Source of the DNA: Roseiarcus sp963741845
GTDB lineage: Bacteria > Pseudomonadota > Alphaproteobacteria > Rhizobiales > Beijerinckiaceae
Length of the DNA stretch: 64,000 bases
Direction of reading: 5' to 3'
Assembly (NCBI GenBank): GCA_963741845.1
Contig: CAVUJV010000025.1
Span: 310,001 to 374,000, forward strand
Shown: positions 57,545 to 64,000 of the stretch, one piece after another
How positions within the stretch are numbered: position 1 is the stretch's first letter
How the letters are laid out: each line of letters starts with the position of its first letter
The notes under the pieces: model-generated
What the model saw: only the letters and a program-made list of their open reading frames with translations
Told to the model about the DNA's origin: nothing
Database searches by the model: none
Made by a program: the position numbers and the translations under genes

Positions 57545-58195
57545 ATGTCGAGCATCGGACGCGATAAAGAGGCAATGCCGCCGCGCGACGACACGATTGC
57601 TGTCGCAGACAGCGCAATGAGCGGCCGCCCCTCGTTTGCCGACACGATCCGGCTGATCCACGGCGACTTCGCGTTCCGCCGTTCGCTCGAGCCGAAGACG
57701 CCCGGACGGCTTCGCAGCCTTCGCCTTTTCATGAGCCGGGCCTCCGCCTGTGGGGTCCGCTATCGTCTCCAGGGCTTCTTCTACGCCAACCGGCTCGCGC
57801 CGCTCGGCCGGATCCTGAAATATGCGAACCTGATGCTCTATGGCGTCGACATCGACCAGCGCGCGCAGATTGGCGCCGGCTTTCTCATCGGCCATCCCGG
57901 CCCCATGACAATCACCGCGGACGTCGTCATCGGCGAACGCTGCATCGTCTATCATCAGACGATGATCGGCCGGTCCCCGTTTTGCGAACCGGACAAAAAG
58001 CCAGGGCCGCTCGTCGTCGGAAACGACGTGACATTCGGACCCGGATCCTGCGCCTATGGCGCGATCACCATCGGCGACGGCTGCCGGATCGGCGCGAACG
58101 CGGTGGTCGATCGTTCCTTTCCTCCCGGCTCGACGCTGACGGGGGTTCCGGCCCGCGCAGCCAGCAAACCCCAAGAGCGGAAGGAGCCGGGCTGA
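57545..58195 (+). CDS. Hexapeptide-repeat acyltransferase (serine acetyltransferase-like)
   Basis: A 216-residue left-handed beta-helix acyltransferase. The C-terminal half shows hexapeptide periodicity: GVDIDQRAQIGAGFLIGHPG, ITADVVIGERCIVYHQ, GNDVTFGPGSCAYGAITIGD and CRIGANAVVDRSFPPG, ending in the VPARAA cap typical of CysE/NodL/WcaF-type enzymes. The catalytic His lies in IGHPGP. By context it acetylates a sugar of the exopolysaccharide, though a serine acetyltransferase-like role cannot be excluded. The start is uncertain among TTG 57536, ATG 57545 and ATG 57617. Confidence 0.8.
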   Translation: MSSIGRDKEAMPPRDDTIAVADSAMSGRPSFADTIRLIHGDFAFRRSLEPKTPGRLRSLRLFMSRASACGVRYRLQGFFYANRLAPLGRILKYANLMLYGVDIDQRAQIGAGFLIGHPGPMTITADVVIGERCIVYHQTMIGRSPFCEPDKKPGPLVVGNDVTFGPGSCAYGAITIGDGCRIGANAVVDRSFPPGSTLTGVPARAASKPQERKEPG

Positions 58196-59146
58196 TGGCC
58201 GTCCTCTCCGTCGTCATCGCGAGCTACAGGAGGGAAGACCTGCTTCGCCAGTGCCTCGCGTCGATCGTCAAACATTCGGACATGACCAGGACGGAAATCG
58301 TCGTGGTCGACGATCATTCGGACGACGACGCTGCGACGGTCGCGATGGTGCGCAACGAGTTTCCTTTCGTTCGCTTGCAGGTCCTGCGGCGGAACGCCGG
58401 ATTCGGGCGTCGCGAACAATCTCGGCGTCGAGGCGTCCTCGGCGCCCTACGTGATGCTGCTCAACAACGACGCCGTTCTGCTCGACGACGCCGGCGGCGG
58501 TCTTGTCCGCTTTCTGGAAGAGCGGCCGGACGTGGCCTGCGTGAGCCCGCGCATCGTCCTGCGGAACGGCGCCCGCCAGCCTCGCGTCTTCGGCAACCTC
58601 CCCTCGGTCTGGCGCGTCGCGATGCAGAGTTTGGGTCTCGGCGCTCTGTTTCCCGGCGTCTCGCTTCTTGCCGGAGTCGACGGACAGGACCGCCCGCAGC
58701 CGGTGAACGGCGAGGTCGGCTGGGTGTCCGGCGTCTGCATGGCGATGCGGCGGTCGGACTTCCTCGCGGTCGGAGGGTTCGATCCAACCTTCTTCATGTA
58801 TTGCGAGGACGTCGATCTGTGCGCACGCCTCTCGGAACGCGGACGGATCGTTCGTCTCGACGATCATCCGGTGCTGCACCTCGGCGGCGGCGTGGCCTCC
58901 TCGGTCGAACGGCAGTTGCGCAACGCCCTGCTGCAGCAACGCAATCTTCTCAAGACCGTGTCGAAGCGGTCCGGCCGCGGCGCCTCGCAGGCGGCCGCCG
59001 TGCTGCTCTCGGTCGGACTGGCGTTGCGGATCGCGGCCGGGCTCGCATTGATCCCGAAGCGCGGTCTTGAGCGGAACGTCCTGCTGCGATCATCGTGGCT
59101 TCGCATTCTCGACCTGGTCCGGCCTTTGTCGCTTCCCGCCGCCTGA
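58195..59146 (+). CDS. GT2 glycosyltransferase (rhamnosyltransferase-like, one-base frameshift)
   Basis: A GT-A enzyme: LSVVIASYRREDLLRQCLAS, then EIVVVDDHSDDDA at the start. After the frame change come VANNLGVEASSAPYVMLLNN with the Asp-containing NNDAVLLDD metal site, GEVGWVSGVCMAMRRSDFLA, and FFMYCEDVDLCARL, the acidic catalytic block. The C-terminus has a weak amphipathic helix. The frame changes at a GGG run (58405-58407): deleting one G turns GFGRREQ into GFGVANN. About 316 residues when corrected. The ATG overlaps the acyltransferase stop (TGATG), so the two are coupled. Confidence 0.85.
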
Positions 59147-59199
59147 TGGATCCGCGCGCTCTCGGCGCTTCGGAGCCTGCGAACGGCCGAAGGCGCCGA

Positions 59200-60009
59200 T
59201 CAGAGAATGACCTGCAGGTAGGACGCCATCCCGCGCTGCTGGTCCCATTGCCGGGGGTAGCCGAGCGAAACTTCATGGAACCGGACGCCGTCCTCCTCGA
59301 ACGACTGGCGGATGTGCAGATGGCCATAGACGACGGCGACGGCCCGGAAGCGGCGGCACCAGTCTTCCGTCGCGCGGGTGCCGCACCAGGGCGCGAAGCG
59401 CGGCACGCGCGGCAGTCGGGCATGGGCGCGGCGAAGCGGAAAATGGCTGATCAGGATGGTCGCGGCGGTCTCGGGCAGCGCCGCAAGGCGCGCTTCGGTC
59501 GAAGCGACCCTGGCGGCGGACCACGCCGCCCGGTCGGGGTAGGGCGTCGGGTCGAGGAAGGCCTCGTCGGCGCAGAGGACGCCCTCCTCCGCCGCCCAGT
59601 CGAGGACCTTGTCGGCCGTCACATGATCCGGGCGGAAGGAATAGTCGTAGAGCGTGAACAGGGGCGCTATTCTGAGCGGCCGGCCGCCGCCGGGCCATTC
59701 GGGATAGGGATCCTCGGGGGTGATGACGCCGTAGCTGCGCGCAAGGGCGACGAAGGCCTCGTAGCGCGCCGCCCCACGCAGGCCGCCGCCCGAGCGGTCT
59801 GTCGCCCAGAGTTCGTGGTTGCCGGGAACCCAGATCAGCTTGGCGAACCGGGGCCGCAGACGCTCGAAGGCCATCGTGAGATGGGCCTCGGTTTCCCCGA
59901 CGTCGCCTGCGAGAATGAGCCAGTCCTGCGGCGACGCCCCGATGCTGTAGAGATTGTCCCGGTTCGTCGGATGGCCGAGATGGAGATCGCTGATGGCGAG
60001 GAGCCGCAT
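59200..60009 (-). CDS. Metallophosphoesterase (calcineurin-like)
   Basis: A 269-residue cytoplasmic phosphoesterase with the two-metal motifs in order: ISDLHLGHPTNRD, LILAGDVGE, WVPGNHELWA, TILISHFPL and VVYGHLHIR. These supply the Asp/His/Asn ligands of the family. The ATG at 60009 directly opens MRLLAISDLHLG. The gene lies antisense between the GT2 and PPTase genes and is not obviously linked to polysaccharide synthesis. Substrate unknown; it could be a nucleotide or lipid phosphatase. Confidence 0.88.
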   Translation of the reverse strand: MRLLAISDLHLGHPTNRDNLYSIGASPQDWLILAGDVGETEAHLTMAFERLRPRFAKLIWVPGNHELWATDRSGGGLRGAARYEAFVALARSYGVITPEDPYPEWPGGGRPLRIAPLFTLYDYSFRPDHVTADKVLDWAAEEGVLCADEAFLDPTPYPDRAAWSAARVASTEARLAALPETAATILISHFPLRRAHARLPRVPRFAPWCGTRATEDWCRRFRAVAVVYGHLHIRQSFEEDGVRFHEVSLGYPRQWDQQRGMASYLQVIL

Positions 60010-60060
60010 GGATCGCTTACGATGGCGTCTTGAACGTCGCGGCGCAAGAGCTTGCGCGCG

Positions 60061-60820
60061 ATGACCGTGCGCCCGCTCGAAGCCGACACGGTTCGCGTGC
60101 GGTGGCTTTCCGTAACTGCCGACGACGACGCCCATCTGCCGTCGTGGCGGCGCATGCTTGACGATGCGGAGCGACAGCGCGCGGACCGATTCGTATTCGC
60201 CGCCGACCGGAATGTTTTCACGGCCGCCCATGCGCTGACGCGGGCGATGCTGAGCGAAGCGACAGGACGAAGCATTGACGTCTGGCGCTATGAGGAGGGC
60301 GAGCACGGCAGGCCGGAATTGGCCTCTTCATGCGCGACCGATGGGCTGCGCTTCAACATCAGCCACACGCGAGGTCTGGTCGCCTGCGCGATCGCCCGTT
60401 CGGATGCAGGCGTCGATGTCGAGGCCGCGGACCGCTCGGTCGATTTCGCGCTCGCCGACTCCGTCTTCGCGCCGGAGGAAGCGGCGACCTTGAAAGCGGC
60501 GCCGCCCGAGGATCGCCGGCTTCTGTTCTTTCGGTTCTGGACGTTGAAGGAGGCCTTCATCAAGGCCACGGGCGAGGGATTGCGGAGACCGCTGAATTCG
60601 TTCTCCTTCGCGCTCGATCCGGTGCGGATTCGATTCCATCCCGAACATGGCGGGGCAACGAGTCGCGACGATCCGCAGACATGGCGATTTGACGAATTCC
60701 GCCCCGCAGCGAACAGGCGCCTCGCGCTGGCGGTTCGGTCCCCCTTGCCCGAGACGTCTGCGCCTCGACGTTCGGGCGGCGCAGCCGGACGAGATCGCCG
60801 CCGCAGGGGAAGCGGGCTGA
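60061..60820 (+). CDS. 4'-phosphopantetheinyl transferase, Sfp type (3' frameshift)
   Basis: Transfers phosphopantetheine from CoA to carrier-protein serines. Motifs: LRFNISHTRGLVACAIA, the metal-binding GVDVEAADRS, and RFWTLKEAFIKATGEGLRRP. Sfp-type length is about 230-250. The original frame runs on past the family end over the opposite gene, but a shift at a C run (60740-60744) reads RLRLDVRAAQPDEIAAAG and stops at 60818-60820. That is ten bases before the convergent stop of the ligase gene, and I take this as the true end. Start: ATG 60061 (TTG 60052 is possible). It is the obvious candidate to activate the ACPs of the PKS locus. Confidence 0.87.
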
Positions 60821-60830
60821 CCGGAGGCCG

Positions 60831-62495
60831 TCAGCCGGCCGCGGCGTCGATTCGGGCGCCGCGCGCCGCCGGGCGGCCCCGGCCCCAACCGGCCGAAACC
60901 CGACGGGCGGCGCGCGCTCCGGCAGGGCTCGCGACGCGTAGCGCCCCAAACAGGACGGCCGGCCCAAACAGCACAAGCGCGAGCGGCTTGTCGTCGTGGA
61001 AGTGCTCGACCATCATATAGGCCATCTGGGCCGCGGCCGCGCCAAGCTCCGCGAGCCCAAACACGCTCAACACCCTGTCCGGCAGTTTCGAGCACCGCCA
61101 CGCCGCGCGGATGATTTCGGCGTAGAGCCACAGCCAGATCAACAGACCGGGCAAACCCAGCTCCGACAGCATGAGCATGTATTTGTTATGGACCGGCAGC
61201 GGCCGGCGATAGGGAAACAGGTCGCCAACCCGCATCTCCGAATAGTCGATGCGCCCGATCGTCGTCGATTCGATCTTTTCGCCCGGTTCCGCCCATCGGT
61301 TCGGAACATATCCGGGCGGGTAGAGCTTCAGCCCGGCTTCGTCGAATTCGCCCGGCCCCACGCCGATCAGCGGATAGGCCTTGAACAGATCCGCCGCGAG
61401 CTCCAGCAGCCGCACGCGCGCCGCGGTCGCTCCCGTGTCGCCATAGACGATCCGCTGATAGATCGGCTCCGCCAGGAACCCGAGGGCTACTCCGGACGCG
61501 AGCGCGAGCAACGCGCCGGCGATGATCGCCGTCCTGCCCAGCATGCGCCGACGCGCTGCGATGGCGATGCACACGGCGACGCCGAAAGGGAAGCCCAGCC
61601 ATGCCCCGCGCGAGAAGGTCAGGACGATCGCCAGCGCGCTCGCCGCGACGATGCCGAGGCTGGCGATCCGGACGAGGCCGCTTCGCGCCGCGAAGAACGC
61701 GATGATCGGAAAAGTCATGATGACGTGGTATATCGCCTGTTCGTTGACTTGGCCGACCGTGCCGGTCGCGCGGAGCATTTCCCCGCCGCCCGATGTATCG
61801 AAGCCCTGAAGAGTCGCGTTCAGCCCGCCCGCGGCGGCGGTGGTCGCCGCGTAGTTGATGAGGCGGCCGGTCGAGTAGGAGACGCCAACGATCGTCACCT
61901 GGACAAGGACGGCGAGAGCGACCGCCAGCAGGACCACGATCACGTCGCCGCGGCTGCGGATCGCGGATTGAATGAGCAGCGCAAAGACAATGAGCCGAAC
62001 GTCCTGCAGCAGGGTGAGCGGCGCCGAGGCCTGGAATCCGTCGTGAAGGAAGGTCGCGTGAATCGCATAGGACACCAGCGACCACGCAAGAAGCACGGTC
62101 AGGACGGTGGTCAGGCGGGACCAGTGAAAGGCCAGGCGGTTCGTGGACAAGGTTTCCGCGAGAAGGAAAATCGCCAGAAGAAGCAGCGGCGCGTCCGCCA
62201 TGTTGATGACGATTGTCGGATTGCTGAATTGCGGCCCCTCCGCCGCGTTGACGAAGAAGACCTTCTCGATGCTCAGGGGATGAATGAGCAGCCACAGGAC
62301 GACGCAGGCGATCCGCCGTTGCGGGAAAGCCACAAGGAACGCGAAGCCGCCGATCGCCACAATGGCCGCGAGCTTGTACTTCGCCTCGACGTCGGCCATG
62401 GCGAGGACGATGCCGCTCGCCAGGATCGCGCCCGTCAGCGCGGCGATCCATTCGCTCGGAAGCCCAAACGTCCTCTGACCCACCATCAACGACAT
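60831..62495 (-). CDS. O-antigen ligase / Wzy-type polymerase family membrane protein
   Basis: A 554-residue membrane protein with about 11-12 helices and the Wzy_C signature region (IVLTFSRGAWLGFPFGVAV). A large periplasmic loop follows (KAYPLIGVGPGEFDEAGLKL, PLPVHNKYMLMLSELGLPGL); the conserved GxGPG and H-N-x-Y/L features are present. It either polymerises exopolysaccharide repeat units or ligates glycan to lipid. The start at 62495 (MSLMVGQRTFG) is preferred to an upstream in-frame codon at 62603, which adds a charged, unlikely leader. The C-terminus is basic and low-complexity. It is convergent with the PPTase and divergent from the GT4 at 62619. Confidence 0.85.
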   Translation of the reverse strand: MSLMVGQRTFGLPSEWIAALTGAILASGIVLAMADVEAKYKLAAIVAIGGFAFLVAFPQRRIACVVLWLLIHPLSIEKVFFVNAAEGPQFSNPTIVINMADAPLLLLAIFLLAETLSTNRLAFHWSRLTTVLTVLLAWSLVSYAIHATFLHDGFQASAPLTLLQDVRLIVFALLIQSAIRSRGDVIVVLLAVALAVLVQVTIVGVSYSTGRLINYAATTAAAGGLNATLQGFDTSGGGEMLRATGTVGQVNEQAIYHVIMTFPIIAFFAARSGLVRIASLGIVAASALAIVLTFSRGAWLGFPFGVAVCIAIAARRRMLGRTAIIAGALLALASGVALGFLAEPIYQRIVYGDTGATAARVRLLELAADLFKAYPLIGVGPGEFDEAGLKLYPPGYVPNRWAEPGEKIESTTIGRIDYSEMRVGDLFPYRRPLPVHNKYMLMLSELGLPGLLIWLWLYAEIIRAAWRCSKLPDRVLSVFGLAELGAAAAQMAYMMVEHFHDDKPLALVLFGPAVLFGALRVASPAGARAARRVSAGWGRGRPAARGARIDAAAG

Positions 62496-62618
62496 CCGAT
62501 CGCCGCTCGCGCGCGGGCTCCTATTATGGCGCAGGAAATGCAGGTAGTCTAAATGCGGGTAGTCTGAACGTCGCATTCGACGCCGCCGGCGCGGTCGCCC
62601 CATCGAAGCTTACGCACC

Positions 62619-63755
62619 ATGAGCACGACGAGCGGTCACGCGAGCAACCAGAGTCCGGGCGTTAATTATTACAGCCCGACCGGGATCGTCGGCGGTCTCG
62701 GCTCGGCCGGCCGCGGATATCTTTCCGCCTTGAGGGCTGCGTCCGTTCCGGTGGCCGTCGTGCCGGTGAACGAGATGTTCGTCCATCATGCCGCCGTGAC
62801 ATCGGCCGTGACAAGGCCCGAGAAGCCGCGATTTCCGATCTCGCTCGTGCAGGCCAATGCCGATTCCGTTCAGAGGTTCCTGTACTTCCGGAGGCGGAGC
62901 TTCGCCCGGGCGCGCTACAGGATCGGCTTATGGGTCTGGGAACTGCCGGCGCTGCACGACGAATGGTGGAGCGAGCTTCAGCACTTCGACGAGATCTGGA
63001 CGCCCTCGACCTTCTGCCAAAGGGCGGTCCAGGCGATGACCGCGAAACCCGTGACGGTCGCGCCCTACGTGGTGGCTCCATCGGACGACGCGCAAGACGC
63101 CGGATCTCGACAAAGGCTGGGCATCGACGCGGACGCATTCGTCTTTTTCTACATGTTCGACGCTGCGAGCTTCACGGCCCGGAAAAATCCTCAGTGCCTT
63201 GTCGACGCTTTCGAGACGGCCTTTCCCGGCAATGAGGACGTGCGTCTCGTCCTTAAGGCGACCAACGCCGATGTGGACCCGGAATTGTCCGAATACCTCG
63301 ACGCGCTGGTCAGGCGCGATCCGCGCTGCATCGTGTTGCGCCAGACGATGAGCGGCCGCGAAGTGGCCGGATTGATCCAGACCTCCAATTGTTACGTGTC
63401 GCCGCACCGCTCCGAAGGATTCGGACTGACGATCGCCGAAGCGATGGCGCACGGGCTGCCGGTGATCGCCACGGATTACAGCGGCTCGGCCGACTTTCTG
63501 ACCGAGGACGTCGGCTTTCCGCTTCGGTATCGGTTGACCGAGATCGAAAAGGACTTCGGTCCGTATCGAAGGGGAGCGATATGGGCCGACCCGTCGCGTG
63601 AGCATCTTCAGGAACTCATGCGCGAGGTCGTCGGCAATCCGGAGGCCGCGGCGGCGAAAGGTCGACGCGCCCGCCTGCGAATCCTCACCGACTATTCGGC
63701 CGAGGCGATCGGGCGGCGTCTTGCGGATCGCCTTTCAGCGATCGACCTCAATTGA
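62619..63755 (+). CDS. GT4 glycosyltransferase
   Basis: A 378-residue GT-B enzyme: VNYYSPTGIVGGLGSAGRGY in the acceptor domain and IGLWVWELPALHDEWW. The donor domain has FFYMFDAASFTARKNPQCLV, SGREVAGLIQTSNCYVSPHR and SEGFGLTIAEAMAHGLPVIA, with the E-x7-E pair. Similar enzymes occur in rhizobial and methylotroph exopolysaccharide loci. Stop TGA at 63753-63755. It begins a new rightward group continuing past the window. Confidence 0.88.
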   Translation: MSTTSGHASNQSPGVNYYSPTGIVGGLGSAGRGYLSALRAASVPVAVVPVNEMFVHHAAVTSAVTRPEKPRFPISLVQANADSVQRFLYFRRRSFARARYRIGLWVWELPALHDEWWSELQHFDEIWTPSTFCQRAVQAMTAKPVTVAPYVVAPSDDAQDAGSRQRLGIDADAFVFFYMFDAASFTARKNPQCLVDAFETAFPGNEDVRLVLKATNADVDPELSEYLDALVRRDPRCIVLRQTMSGREVAGLIQTSNCYVSPHRSEGFGLTIAEAMAHGLPVIATDYSGSADFLTEDVGFPLRYRLTEIEKDFGPYRRGAIWADPSREHLQELMREVVGNPEAAAAKGRRARLRILTDYSAEAIGRRLADRLSAIDLN

Positions 63756-63783
63756 GCGCGCGCTGGGTCGGGAGGATCGGGGC

Positions 63784-64000
63784 TTGATCGACCAATCGCC
63801 GCTGGGACTGTTCCGCAAGGTCCGGAAGAACTTTGGCCTCGCCACCGCGATCAGGGTGTCTTTCTTTCGGCTGCGCGGCGCGCTCATTCCCGCCCTGGCG
63901 CTGCCGCCTCCGCCGGTTCAGCGCGCGGCCTGGCGCGACATCAGCATTCTTCTCGATGCCGCCGAGCATGACGTCGCGACCCTCGACGGCGTCATCCATC
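63784..64000 (+). CDS. N-terminus of a further protein, probably a glycosyltransferase (runs off the window)
   Basis: An open frame from a TTG at 63784 reads LIDQSPLGLFRKVRKNFGLA and continues to the edge with WRDISILLDAAEHDVATLDG. The frame is already open from about 63750, so the true start is uncertain. The composition and position 29 bases after the GT4 suggest a co-transcribed gene; the function is only guessed from context because no motif is complete. Confidence 0.45.
   Translation, partial: MIDQSPLGLFRKVRKNFGLATAIRVSFFRLRGALIPALALPPPPVQRAAWRDISILLDAAEHDVATLDGVIH

Overview
The window is GC-rich DNA with dense, often overlapping operons, apart from AT-rich patches at about 3.1-4.5 kb and in a few intergenic gaps. 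Gene content (livKHMGF with a DUF6867-type membrane protein, a form II cox cluster with its maturation genes, a PEPxxWA-type sorting signal, ExoF/ExoP-like export genes) fits an alphaproteobacterium of the Hyphomicrobiales, perhaps near Methylocystaceae/Beijerinckiaceae. That placement is inference; no rRNA or other phylogenetic marker is present.

Layout. 0-5.4 kb is a gene graveyard: a GT9 remnant, a shattered GT4 glycosyltransferase with two tandem beta-type domains, an AT-rich decayed sulfotransferase, and a secreted beta-helix protein whose 3' end has decayed. 5.5-12.3 kb: ccdA, a small secreted protein, and a minus-strand branched-chain amino acid ABC transporter operon. 12.8-23.3 kb: a plus-strand molybdenum hydroxylase cluster, coxG-S-L-M, then coxD (MoxR), a YARHG-like protein, coxE, a CDGSH Fe-S protein, XdhC in two pieces, a molybdopterin-binding protein and a MobA/MocA-like nucleotidyltransferase. 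23.4-32 kb: FecR-domain protein, PEP-CTERM protein, a large autotransporter, and a convergent CHASE2-adenylate cyclase. 32.6-35.6 kb: minus-strand housekeeping genes (acyltransferase, rimI, tsaB, argB). 36.1-48.9 kb: a discrete ACP and a giant type I polyketide synthase. 49.2-64 kb: an exopolysaccharide locus (glycosyltransferases, export channel, chain-length regulator/kinase, flippase, ligase/polymerase, secreted glycoside hydrolase) that also carries a metallophosphoesterase and an Sfp-type phosphopantetheinyl transferase.

The most unusual system is the PKS. It starts with a methyltransferase-GNAT-ACP loading module of the SxtA/CurA/AprA type, has one full KS-AT-DH-cMT-ER-KR-ACP extension module, and ends in a degenerate KS-AT pair lacking both KS histidines and the AT serine. 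It has no thioesterase and is followed 56 bp later by a free ACP gene. The loading ACP also lacks its phosphopantetheine serine. The nearby PPTase and exopolysaccharide genes suggest, by inference, a polyketide-derived lipid or acyl group attached to or exported with a surface polysaccharide.

Caution: at least eight otherwise intact genes carry single-base frameshifts, several in short homopolymer runs: fecR-like, autotransporter, argB, PKS (five sites), exoF-like, exoP-like, a GT2 and the PPTase. argB is a core biosynthetic gene, so many of these may be uncorrected sequencing indels rather than biology. The decay at 0-4.5 kb includes nonsense changes and AT drift and looks real.
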